Source of the DNA: UBA2773 sp964643985
GTDB lineage: Bacteria > Patescibacteriota > Minisyncoccia > Moranbacterales > DUUL01
Length of the DNA: 47,061 nt
NCBI GenBank assembly: GCA_964643985.1
Contig: CAZXUS010000008.1
Coordinates: 1-47,061 of the forward strand
Direction of reading: 5' to 3'
The number at the start of each line of letters is the position of its first letter. The first letter of the stretch is position 1. The notes below the pieces were generated by a model. The model was not told the origin of the DNA. It did no database searches and saw only the letters and a program-made list of their open reading frames with translations. Made by a program: the position numbers and the translations under genes. Below are positions 21,982-29,964 of the stretch, piece by piece.

Positions 21982-22671
21982 ATGAAAAAAGGGAAATTTA
22001 TTGTAGTTGACGGAATTGATGGCAGTGGAAAGAATACTCAAACCAAAGCAATCGTCGAAAAACTTAAAGAAAATAATCAAAAAGTTGAAGTTATAGATTT
22101 TCCACAGTACGATAATAATTTTTTCGGAAAGCTGATTAGTCAATATTTAGCTGGCGAATTAGGCTCTGGGGCCGAAGTCAGTCCTTATATTGCGTCAGTT
22201 TTATACGCAGCTGACCGATTTGAATCTAGTAAAAAAATAAAGAAGTGGCTGGATTCTGGATTTATCGTAATCGCTGACCGCTATGTTAGCTCTAATCAAA
22301 TTCATCAAGGGGGTAAAATCAAAGACTCTCAAGAGCGAGAAAAATTTCTAAAATGGTTGAACGAAATGGAATATAATGTTTTTGAAATTCCCAAGCCCAA
22401 TGCAATTTTTTATCTAAATGTTTCTTGTGCAGTTTCTGGGAAATTGCTAGACAATAAAGACGCTTTAGGCCGAAAAAAATATGCTCATGGAAAAAAAGAT
22501 ATCCACGAATCAGACGCTAACCATATGAATAATGCTCGTGAAAGTGCCTTAAAATTAGTTGAGGAAGAAAATAATTGGATTAATATTGAATGTATGAAAA
22601 ATGGAAAAATGCTACCAATAAGAGATATTACTGATAAAATTTGGTTAGAAATTAAACCTTTTGTTGAATAA
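21982..22671 (+). CDS. tmk: Thymidylate kinase
   Basis: 229 residues. Phosphorylates dTMP to dTDP. The P-loop reads DGIDGSGKNTQT (the usual K-S/T-T-Q is K-N-T-Q here); PQYDNNFFGKLI is the phosphate-acceptor segment, and VIADRYVSSNQIHQGGKI is the DR[YF] motif. The lid region near LGRKKYAHGKKDIHE is basic and longer than in E. coli. It follows folA by two bases. Confidence 0.9.
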   Translation: MKKGKFIVVDGIDGSGKNTQTKAIVEKLKENNQKVEVIDFPQYDNNFFGKLISQYLAGELGSGAEVSPYIASVLYAADRFESSKKIKKWLDSGFIVIADRYVSSNQIHQGGKIKDSQEREKFLKWLNEMEYNVFEIPKPNAIFYLNVSCAVSGKLLDNKDALGRKKYAHGKKDIHESDANHMNNARESALKLVEEENNWINIECMKNGKMLPIRDITDKIWLEIKPFVE

Positions 22672-22701
22672 TATTTGATAAATATTCAAGAAGAATTAAA
22701 A

Positions 22702-23124
22702 ATGAAAATAAGAATAAAAAAACTTAATTCACAGGCTAAAATTCCTCAATTTGCTTTAAAAAATGACGCCGGAATGGACTTATTCTGCAATCAAGAAGTC
22801 AAACTTAATCCTGGTCGGAGAGCCTCTGTTTCGACTGGAATTGCCATTAAAATCGAAGATGGCTATGTAGGTTTAATTTGGGATAAAAGTGGCTTAGCCC
22901 AAAAGCAAGGCTTAAAAACCCTAGGCGGTGTTATCGACAGCAATTACACCGGAGAATGGTTTGTGGGAATTGTTAATTTAAGTCAAGAAATAGTTAAAAT
23001 CAAACAAGGAGAAAAAATCGCTCAAGTTTTATTTCAAAAAATCGAACATCCTGAAATTGAACTAGTTTCTAATCTCGATAAAACCAATCGAGGCGCCAAA
23101 GCCTTTGGTAGCACTGGAAAATAA
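22702..23124 (+). CDS. dut: dUTP diphosphatase
   Basis: 140 residues from the ATG at 22702; an upstream TTG is in frame but the conserved N-terminus KIRIKKLNSQAKIPQF begins here. Hydrolyses dUTP to dUMP, keeping uracil out of DNA and feeding thyA. All five motifs of the trimeric family are present: NDAGMDLFC, DKSGLAQKQG, GVIDSNYTGEW, GEKIAQVLF, and the C-terminal NRGAKAFGSTGK (GAKAFGS for the common GxGGFGS). Last gene of the thymidylate cluster. Confidence 0.94.
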   Translation: MKIRIKKLNSQAKIPQFALKNDAGMDLFCNQEVKLNPGRRASVSTGIAIKIEDGYVGLIWDKSGLAQKQGLKTLGGVIDSNYTGEWFVGIVNLSQEIVKIKQGEKIAQVLFQKIEHPEIELVSNLDKTNRGAKAFGSTGK

Positions 23125-23140
23125 AAAATAAATTAAAACA

Positions 23141-23827
23141 GTGAAATTAATCCAAACGAAAAATTTAGCCAAAACCTATTGTAACGAAGGGGTCGAAACT
23201 AAAGCTTTAAGAGAAGCTACTTTTGAGGTTAAAGAAGGCGAATTTATTGCCATTATGGGACCCAGCGGTTCGGGCAAGTCAACTCTTATGCAAATTTTAG
23301 GTTTTTTGGATAAACAAACCGGAGGAGAATATCTATTTGAAGGAAAAGACGTTAAAAATTATTCTGACAACGAACTTTCTGAAATCAGAAATCAGGACGT
23401 TGGCTTTGTTTTTCAAGCCTTCAATCTTTTGCCTCGGACGACTGTTTATGAAAATGTAGAATTGCCCTTGTTGTATAACTCGCAAAAAACGAACCAACAA
23501 GAAAATATTGACAGAATAAACAAAGCTCTGCAAGAGGTTGGATTAGAGCATCGAGCTAAGTATCTTTCAAATCAGATTTCAGGTGGACAAAAACAAAGGG
23601 TCGCTATTGCTAGAGCTTTAGTGAATAATCCCAGCATTATTTTCGCTGATGAACCAACTGGAAATTTAGACTCGAAATCTGGAGAAGGAATTATGAAAAT
23701 TTTTGAAAAATTAAACAAAGCTGGAAAAACGGTTATTCTAGTGACCCACGAAGAATCAATCGCTAAATACGCCCGAAGAATAATTTATGTTGAAGATGGA
23801 AAAATTGTCGAAGACAAGCCTTCTTAA
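23141..23827 (+). CDS. ABC transporter ATP-binding protein (MacB/LolD type)
   Basis: 228 residues, starting on GTG at 23141. Walker A GPSGSGKST (40-48), Q-loop FVFQAFNLLPR, signature SGGQKQRVAIARAL, Walker B IIFADEPTGNLDSKSG and switch histidine in VTHEE identify it as the ATPase of a MacB/LolD/FtsE-type system. These pull on periplasmic or membrane substrates with FtsX-fold permeases. Two such permease genes follow, separated by a repeat-rich spacer. Confidence 0.92.
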   Translation: MKLIQTKNLAKTYCNEGVETKALREATFEVKEGEFIAIMGPSGSGKSTLMQILGFLDKQTGGEYLFEGKDVKNYSDNELSEIRNQDVGFVFQAFNLLPRTTVYENVELPLLYNSQKTNQQENIDRINKALQEVGLEHRAKYLSNQISGGQKQRVAIARALVNNPSIIFADEPTGNLDSKSGEGIMKIFEKLNKAGKTVILVTHEESIAKYARRIIYVEDGKIVEDKPS

Positions 23828-23928
23828 ATATTCAATATTCAATACGCAACATTCATTCAATGTCCAATAATTCAATATCCGTTGAAGATTAAACAGTTGA
23901 TTATTGAATGAATATTGGATATTGAGTA
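23828..23928. repeat. AT-only degenerate inverted repeat
   Basis: The left part is made of TTCAAT/CCAATA words and the right part of their complements. CAACATTCATTCAAT (23847-23861) pairs with ATTGAATGAATATTG (23903-23917) at 14 of 15 bases. It lies inside an ABC operon and runs into the start of the permease gene. The same word set fills 44830-45195. Confidence 0.65.
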
Positions 23929-25197
23929 TTGATTATTAATCTCTGTATTTTGTATTTACTAAACGCTCTAAAATTTTCTCAAAAAAACTTACTGGCGAAT
24001 AAGACTCGTTCCTTTTTAACTATCTTAGGAATAATTATTGGAGTAGCTTCAGTTATCATTATTATGGCCATCGGAAACTCAGCTCAAGGATTGATTTTGA
24101 AACAAGTTGAAGGAATAGGTTCTAACTTAGTTGCCATTACGCCGGGTGCTTCGAATGAAAAAGGACCGCCTGCTTCAATCTATGGAATTGTTATTAAAAC
24201 TCTTACTAACGACGATTTAGAAACTCTCAAGAAAAGTAAAAATATTAAAGGAATTATAGCTATCGCTGGTTATAGTAATGGAACGGTTTCGGTATCTAGA
24301 GGTAACGTTGATAAAAATGTTAGCTTAACAGGAACTACCAATGATTACTTGGAAGTAGCTAGTACTCAAATAGCAAAGGGGCGTTTTTTTTCAGAAAAAG
24401 AAAATTTTTCTGTGGATAAAAATGTAGTCTTGGGTTCCGAGATAGCCAAAGAGTTTTTTAAAAACGAAGACCCTATAAATAAAAAAATAAAAATAAAAAA
24501 ACATTATTTCAGGGTGATTGGAATTCTAGAGGAAGAAGGAACTTCTGCGTTTGGCGCTTCCAGTCAAGACGATTCAGTTTTGATTCCCTTGAAAACTGCT
24601 CAAAAATTAATCTTAGGAACAAATTATTTAAATTTTATTAGAGCCAAAATTGAACAACCTGAGCAAATAAATTTAGCCAAAAAACAAATTACTCAAATTT
24701 TAAGAAATGAACACAACATTGATGACCCAAGCAAAGATGATTTTGGAATAAAAGATCAGGCAATGACCTTAGATATGCTAAAAAACATTACCAATATAAT
24801 TAGATATTTTCTTTTAGCAGTCGCTTCAGTTTCACTTTTAGTTGGAGGAATTGGAATAATGAATATTATGCTGATTTCGGTTAATCAAAGAATCAAAGAA
24901 GTCGGACTTCGAAAATCAATTGGGGCTAATAATAGGGATATTTTAACTCAATTTTTAGTAGAATCAATTTTCGTCTCACTCGTGGGTGGTTTAATTGGAG
25001 TTTTTTTAGGAATTATTATTTCTTTTTTAATTTTCATTGTAGTTAATTATTTAGGTTATGATTGGGATTTTCTTATTTCAATTTCATCTATTATTATTGC
25101 TGTGGTAATTTCAATAACAGTTGGAATCGTATTTGGGATTTATCCCGCTCGAAAAGCTTCTCGAATAAGTCCGATGGAGGCTTTGCATTATGAATAA
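23929..25197 (+). CDS. ABC transporter permease, MacB/FtsX family (first)
   Basis: About 420 residues. Layout: a membrane helix (around 30-55, LTILGIIIGVASVIIIMAIG), a large outside domain (about 60-280, MacB periplasmic core), then three helices with VGGIGIMNIMLISVNQRIKE, GLRKSIGANNRDILTQFLVE and the final SPMEALHYE. No ATG precedes the conserved start; only TTG at 23929 or 23950 is available, and the first codons (CTGTATTTTGTATTTAC) look like the repeat words of the spacer. The start is therefore uncertain. It pairs with the ATPase upstream and the permease downstream. Confidence 0.88.
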   Translation: MIINLCILYLLNALKFSQKNLLANKTRSFLTILGIIIGVASVIIIMAIGNSAQGLILKQVEGIGSNLVAITPGASNEKGPPASIYGIVIKTLTNDDLETLKKSKNIKGIIAIAGYSNGTVSVSRGNVDKNVSLTGTTNDYLEVASTQIAKGRFFSEKENFSVDKNVVLGSEIAKEFFKNEDPINKKIKIKKHYFRVIGILEEEGTSAFGASSQDDSVLIPLKTAQKLILGTNYLNFIRAKIEQPEQINLAKKQITQILRNEHNIDDPSKDDFGIKDQAMTLDMLKNITNIIRYFLLAVASVSLLVGGIGIMNIMLISVNQRIKEVGLRKSIGANNRDILTQFLVESIFVSLVGGLIGVFLGIIISFLIFIVVNYLGYDWDFLISISSIIIAVVISITVGIVFGIYPARKASRISPMEALHYE

Positions 25198-25210
25198 AAA
25201 AATCAATTAA

Positions 25211-26476
25211 ATGTTCAATTTTTTAAAATCCCAGCAGATTGCTTTCAAGCTAGCTTGGAAAAATTTATTCAGAAACAAGAAAAGAACTAGTCTATCGCTT
25301 TTAGGAGTGGAAATTGGTGTAATGTTGGTGATTGTTGTTTTATCTTTAGGCGCCGGAATGAAAGAATATGTACTTGATCAGGTTGAATCATTTGGAACAG
25401 AAATTATTAACCTCGAAATAAAAGTTCCAGGAACCGACAAATCTTCTTCTAGCAACGCGGGTGGAATAGCTAGCGGAACAGAAATTAAAACTTTAACTCT
25501 TGATGACGCAGAAGAATTAGCCAAATTAAATAACCTAGGAGATTGGTATGCAGGAATCATGACTCAAAAATTAATTTCTTTTGAAAATAAAAATGAAAAT
25601 TCCATGATAATGGCGGTCACTTCTGGCATTTTTGATGTTGACAACAATATGAAAATAATTAAAGGAAAAAAATTCACTAAAGATGATGATGAAAATTATC
25701 GAAAATATGTTATTCTAGGAAGCGAAATTGCAAAAAATTTATTTGGTAATAAAGAAGTTGTTGGCAAAAAAGTAAAAATTGGAACTCAAAAATATTTAGT
25801 CAAAGGGGTCTTGAAGAATCGAGGCTCAACTGGTTTTTTTGATTTTGATAGCATTATTTATATGCCAGTCCAAACTGCTCAAAAAAAATTATTGGGAACA
25901 AATCATGTTCAATGGATTATTTTTAAGAGCAACGACATTTCAAAAGATTCCCTGACTATCCGAGCAATGGAAAAAATTATTAGAAAAAATCATGATATTA
26001 ACGAACCAATTGATGATGATTTTGCCATTACTTCAATGTCCGAAGCCACCGAAATTGTTGGACAAGTTTTTAGTATTTTAAATGCTTTATTAATTGGGTT
26101 AACTTCTATTTCGTTGGTAGTGGGCGGAGTAGGAATAATGAATGTTATGTATGTCGCCGTCACGGAAAGAACTTCAGAAATTGGTTTAAGAAAAGCGATT
26201 GGCGCCAAAACTAGCGATATTTTAATGCAATTTATTTATGAAGCCATAATCCTAACAATGGTTGGGGGATTAGTCGGAATATTTTTTGGCTCCGTTGTAT
26301 CGAAAATAGCCGAAATAATTGCTTTAAAATTTAATTTTACCTTAAGTTTTCCCGTCACGTTATTTTCCGTAATTCTAGCAGTGGGATTTTCAATGATTAC
26401 CGGAATAGTATTCGGCTATAAACCAGCTAGAAAGGCTTCCAAACTAACTCCAATGGAAGCTTTGAGAAATGAATAA
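25211..26476 (+). CDS. ABC transporter permease, MacB/FtsX family (second)
   Basis: 421 residues with the same architecture as the preceding permease: helix near 23-47, outside domain, and three C-terminal helices with VGGVGIMNVMYVAVTERTSE, IGLRKAIGAKTSDILMQFIY and a terminal SKLTPMEALRNE. The two differ enough to be an old duplication and may form a heterodimer with the GTG-started ATPase. The outside domain has a serine/glycine-rich loop (PGTDKSSSSNAGGIASGTE). The substrate is unknown. Confidence 0.9.
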   Translation: MFNFLKSQQIAFKLAWKNLFRNKKRTSLSLLGVEIGVMLVIVVLSLGAGMKEYVLDQVESFGTEIINLEIKVPGTDKSSSSNAGGIASGTEIKTLTLDDAEELAKLNNLGDWYAGIMTQKLISFENKNENSMIMAVTSGIFDVDNNMKIIKGKKFTKDDDENYRKYVILGSEIAKNLFGNKEVVGKKVKIGTQKYLVKGVLKNRGSTGFFDFDSIIYMPVQTAQKKLLGTNHVQWIIFKSNDISKDSLTIRAMEKIIRKNHDINEPIDDDFAITSMSEATEIVGQVFSILNALLIGLTSISLVVGGVGIMNVMYVAVTERTSEIGLRKAIGAKTSDILMQFIYEAIILTMVGGLVGIFFGSVVSKIAEIIALKFNFTLSFPVTLFSVILAVGFSMITGIVFGYKPARKASKLTPMEALRNE

Positions 26477-26481
26477 AAAGC

Positions 26482-26510
26482 TTGATTTAAAAGATTAAAA
26501 TTGATAAAAT
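26482..26510 (+). promoter_or_regulatory. Sigma70-type promoter of the parvulin-like gene
   Basis: TTGATT at 26482-26487, 17-base spacer, TAAAAT at 26505-26510. The ATG at 26559 follows about 40 bases after the expected start of transcription. Confidence 0.45.
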
Positions 26511-26558
26511 TAAATTGAGTTAAAGACATTAACTAATTTTGATAAAAACAATACCTAA

Positions 26559-27596
26559 ATGAAAAAGAAAATTAAAAAAATATTTAGAAGAACATTTTTG
26601 TCTATCTTGTTAGTCTCGGGATTTTTTTTAGTTTTTTTAATAATTTTTTATTTTTTTAGCCCTTTAAATAAATTTAATAAAAAATTTTTCAAAAAGATTC
26701 CGTATCCAATTGCTGTTATTAACCAAAATAAAATAATAACCACTAAAAATCTTCTTTCAAATAGTGAGTCTCTAGAAAAATTTTATAACTCTCAAGATTT
26801 TTCTAAAATAGGGATGCGAGTTGATTTTGAAACCGAGGAAGGACTTGAACGATTGAAAATAAAAGAGAAAGAAATTTTTAACAAATTGATTGAAAATGAA
26901 ATTATTGAAATAATCGCTGAATCTAAAGGAATCCATATTTCCAAGAAAGAAGCAGGAAAAGAATTGGTTACCAAAGCTCAAGAAGCAGGAAGCACAGAAA
27001 ACCTAGCCTTAAGTCTCAAAAAACTTTATAATTGGAGTTTAGGCGATTTTAGAGACAAAGTAGTTATTCCACGACTTTATTTAGGAAAACTAATTGAATA
27101 TTATGAAAAAGAAAATATTGAAAACATTTCAACTGATAGTCAAATAAAAAAAGCTTATCAAGAATTAGAGAAAGGAATAAGTTTTAAAGAAGTTGTTTCC
27201 AGTTACTCTCAAGGCGAAACTGCTCAAAACGGGGGAGAACTTGGCTGGTTCAAAAAAAAATACCTATCTACCAACATAAGCGAAAAAGCCTATTCAATGC
27301 AACCTGGTAATTTTTCTGAAATTATTAAAAGTCCGCTAGGAAGTCACATTATCTATCTCGAAGAAATTAGAGAAGAAGCTGGAGTCAAAGAAGTTAAATT
27401 AAAACAAATCTTTACGCCAGAGGGAAGTTTTTTAGATTGGCTGAACAACGAAAAGGGCAAAATTTCCATTAAAGTTTTTTCAAAAGATTATTTCTGGAAT
27501 AAAGAAGCCCTTGAAATTAAATTTTCAGATTCTGCTCTTGAAATAAACGAAAAAAAAATACGCAATAATTCAAACGGAGACCCAAGTATTTATTAA
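26559..27596 (+). CDS. Membrane-anchored parvulin-type peptidyl-prolyl isomerase (SurA/PrsA-like)
   Basis: 345 residues. A basic start and one hydrophobic helix (about 13-33) anchor or export it. An N-terminal SurA-like helical domain (about 55-180) precedes a rotamase domain near 195-275: ISFKEVVSSYSQGETAQNGG, GELGWFKKKYL and SPLGSHIIYLEEIREE are its hallmarks. Such proteins help exported proteins fold outside the membrane. The gene neighbours an HtrA protease, a usual partner in envelope quality control. A family-B repeat end follows its stop codon directly. Confidence 0.85.
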   Translation: MKKKIKKIFRRTFLSILLVSGFFLVFLIIFYFFSPLNKFNKKFFKKIPYPIAVINQNKIITTKNLLSNSESLEKFYNSQDFSKIGMRVDFETEEGLERLKIKEKEIFNKLIENEIIEIIAESKGIHISKKEAGKELVTKAQEAGSTENLALSLKKLYNWSLGDFRDKVVIPRLYLGKLIEYYEKENIENISTDSQIKKAYQELEKGISFKEVVSSYSQGETAQNGGELGWFKKKYLSTNISEKAYSMQPGNFSEIIKSPLGSHIIYLEEIREEAGVKEVKLKQIFTPEGSFLDWLNNEKGKISIKVFSKDYFWNKEALEIKFSDSALEINEKKIRNNSNGDPSIY

Positions 27597-27624
27597 GGAA
27601 CTGTTTCCAATTACAGTTTTGTTA
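27597..27624 (+). repeat. Solo family-B terminal repeat
   Basis: GGAACTGTTTCCAATTACAG followed by TTTTGTTAAT matches the left end of B1 (14607-14634) base for base at most positions. It starts on the base after the stop codon of the parvulin-like gene and ends 11 bases before the ferredoxin start. No opposite end was found, so it is a solo or truncated copy. Confidence 0.55.
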
Positions 27625-27634
27625 ATCTACAAAT

Positions 27635-27814
27635 ATGACTATTAAAATCAAAGAAGAAAATTGTATTGGTTGTGGTGTTTGTCAATCGATTTGTCCTAAA
27701 TGTTTTTCTGTTAAAAATGGAATAGCGAAAGTTATAAAAACTAATATCGAAGACTATAAACTCAAGGAAGTTTCCGAAAGTTGCCCCTGCCAAGCTATTT
27801 TAATTGAAGAATAA
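27635..27814 (+). CDS. Small 4Fe-4S ferredoxin
   Basis: 59 residues. CIGCGVCQSICP (C10, C13, C16, C20) with a distal CPCQA (C50, C52) is the pattern of a single-cluster ferredoxin of the clostridial/Thermotoga type: three cysteines from the first motif and one distal CP cysteine bind a [4Fe-4S] cluster. The remaining cysteines may form a disulfide or be free. It acts as a small cytoplasmic electron carrier. It lies between two envelope quality-control genes, with a SufC-like ATPase two genes on. Confidence 0.9.
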   Translation: MTIKIKEENCIGCGVCQSICPKCFSVKNGIAKVIKTNIEDYKLKEVSESCPCQAILIEE

Positions 27815-27852
27815 TTTGGAGAATAATAAAGAATAAAGATTAATTTAATGCA

Positions 27853-29112
27853 ATGAAAAAAAAAGCTGAAAAAACAATTTTAAAAATACTAAATAAGAAT
27901 AAAAACTTTTTTTTGTATTTGATTTTAATAATTTTCATAAGTGGTTCAGCTGGAATTTTCGGTGGTTTTTTGGCTTGTGAAAGATTTTTTCAATTGAAAA
28001 CTACTGATTTAAATAGATTTCAAAATATTTCCAACGAAGAAGATCCACTTGAATCAAAATCAACTAGCAATTTTTTAGAGAAAGAAGATCAGTCTGTAAT
28101 CAAAATAGTTCGAAAAAATTCCCCAGCCGTAGTAAGTATTATCATTACCAAAGAAATTGCCCAATTAGACAGCTTCTTCAACGATCCATTTTTCAATCAG
28201 TTTTATATTGGTCAGGAAGCTCAAAAAAAGAATGGGCCTGAAACACGAGAAATCGGTCAAGGAAGCGGTTTTATTATTGATTCTAATGGCTATATTATTA
28301 CAAACAAACATGTCGTTAATGATAAAAATGCAAATTATACGGTGATGTTAAACGATGGAGAAAAAATTGAAGCAACAATTTTAGCACGAGATTTATTTTT
28401 AGACATTGCAGTTTTAAAAATAGAAAAAAAAGATTTACCCACAATCAGATTAGGAGATTCAGATAAATTAGATGTAGGACAAACAGTGATTGCAATCGGA
28501 AATTCTTTGGGAGAATTTAGTAATACCGTTTCTAAAGGAATAATCTCTGGACTAAAAAGAGAAGTGGAAGCGGGAAATTCTCTAGGTCAAACCGAAATTC
28601 TTGAAGAAGTTATTCAGACTGATGCCGCTATAAACCCCGGAAATTCCGGAGGACCTTTATTTGATTTACAAGGAAATGTAATTGGTGTTAATGTTGCAAT
28701 GGCCCAAGGAGCGGAAAATATTGCTTTTACAATACCAATAAATCAAATCAAAGATGTTTATAAAAGTGTCAAAGAAAATGGTAGAATTGTTCGACCTTAT
28801 TTAGGCATAAGATATTTGATTATAAATGAAAAAATTAAAGAAAGTAATGGCCTGATTGTCGGTTATGGAGCATTGATAGTAAGAGGAAATAGTAGAAATG
28901 AGTTGGCCATAATACCTGGAAGTCCTGCTGAAAAGGCTGGTTTATTAGAATATGATATAATTCTTGAAATTGATGACGAAGAAATTACTCAAAATAATGG
29001 TTTATCTAAAATAATTGGAAAGAAAAAAGTAGGAGACGAAATAATCCTCAAAGTTTTAAGTAAAGGAAGCGAAAAAACTCTAAAAACAATTTTACGAGAA
29101 GCCGATTTTTAA
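27853..29112 (+). CDS. HtrA/DegP-family serine protease with one PDZ domain
   Basis: 419 residues. A membrane helix at about 19-40 anchors it. The trypsin-like domain has H153 in TNKHVV, D184 in LDIAVLKI and S265 in NPGNSGGPLFD, a full catalytic triad. A single PDZ domain (about 330-415, PGSPAEKAGLLEYDIILEID) closes the protein. Such enzymes degrade or refold damaged exported proteins. The neighbouring parvulin-like gene fits this role. Confidence 0.94.
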   Translation: MKKKAEKTILKILNKNKNFFLYLILIIFISGSAGIFGGFLACERFFQLKTTDLNRFQNISNEEDPLESKSTSNFLEKEDQSVIKIVRKNSPAVVSIIITKEIAQLDSFFNDPFFNQFYIGQEAQKKNGPETREIGQGSGFIIDSNGYIITNKHVVNDKNANYTVMLNDGEKIEATILARDLFLDIAVLKIEKKDLPTIRLGDSDKLDVGQTVIAIGNSLGEFSNTVSKGIISGLKREVEAGNSLGQTEILEEVIQTDAAINPGNSGGPLFDLQGNVIGVNVAMAQGAENIAFTIPINQIKDVYKSVKENGRIVRPYLGIRYLIINEKIKESNGLIVGYGALIVRGNSRNELAIIPGSPAEKAGLLEYDIILEIDDEEITQNNGLSKIIGKKKVGDEIILKVLSKGSEKTLKTILREADF

Positions 29113-29123
29113 AGAAAAAAACT

Positions 29124-29858
29124 ATGCTTAAAATAACAAATTTAACCATTGCAGACTCTTTGAGTAAAAAGAACATTTTAGACAATGTTAATTTAGAAAT
29201 TGGAAAAAATGAAATTCATTGTCTTTTGGGAAAAAATGGAAGCGGAAAAACAACACTAGCTTATGCTTTGATGGGAATAAATAAAGATTTAATTCAATCT
29301 GGAAAAATAGTTTTTCTAAAAAAAATAATTACCAAAAAAGCAATTCATGAAAGAGCTAAACTGGGGCTTACACTAGCTTTTCAAGAACCGGCTCGATTCG
29401 AAGGTTTATTGGTAAAAGATTTTTTATCAATTAGTAATAATAAAAAATCTAAAAAAGACTTAGAAAAAACTCTTGAATTATTAGATTTAGATAAAAAGAT
29501 TCTAAATCGAAAGCTTAATGAAAAATTAAGTGGAGGCGAAAGAAAAAGAATCGAATTAGCTTCGGTTGTTTTGATGAGACCAAAATTGATGATTTTGGAT
29601 GAACCAGACGCTTCTTTAGATATCATAGTTTACAATGAACTTTATGACTTACTGCTTAAAATAAAAAATGAATTAAAATGTTCTATTCTTTTGATAACTC
29701 ATCGAGAAGAAGCTGGATTAATAGCCGACAGAGCCACTTTAGTCGAGAGAGGAAAAACAATAGTTAGCGGTAAATTTAGAGCGGTAATGTTGGAATATTG
29801 CAAAAGATCCAAAGTAAAAAATAAATGTATGGCTGGTAGAAAAGCTCGCAATAAATAA
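29124..29858 (+). CDS. SufC-like ABC ATPase
   Basis: 244 residues. Walker A GKNGSGKTT (about 36-44), TLAFQEPARFEGLLVKDFLS, signature LSGGERKRIELASVVLMRP, Walker B LMILDEPDASLD and ITHREE. The AFQEP Q-loop and the ERKR signature are typical of SufC, which powers Fe-S cluster assembly with SufB and SufD. Neither sufB nor sufD lies next to it. The lysine-rich C-terminus is ordinary for this genome. A different ABC ATPase role cannot be excluded. It starts 11 bases after the protease gene. Confidence 0.78.
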   Translation: MLKITNLTIADSLSKKNILDNVNLEIGKNEIHCLLGKNGSGKTTLAYALMGINKDLIQSGKIVFLKKIITKKAIHERAKLGLTLAFQEPARFEGLLVKDFLSISNNKKSKKDLEKTLELLDLDKKILNRKLNEKLSGGERKRIELASVVLMRPKLMILDEPDASLDIIVYNELYDLLLKIKNELKCSILLITHREEAGLIADRATLVERGKTIVSGKFRAVMLEYCKRSKVKNKCMAGRKARNK

Positions 29859-29865
29859 TTTAATG

Positions 29866-29874
29866 TGTTAGAAT
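29866..29874 (+). promoter_or_regulatory. Extended -10 promoter before the FtsA-like gene
   Basis: TGTTAGAAT, identical to 19503-19511, with no clear -35 box. A hairpin with arms TTTGAACAA and TTGTTCGAA (about 29911-29949) lies in the leader between it and the ATG at 29965. Confidence 0.4.
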
Positions 29875-29964
29875 AAATTTAACTTAAATTAAAACAAATA
29901 AAGAATTTTTGTTTGAACAAGTTTTGCTATGTAAATTTTTGTTCGAAGAGAATTTCGTAAAAAA

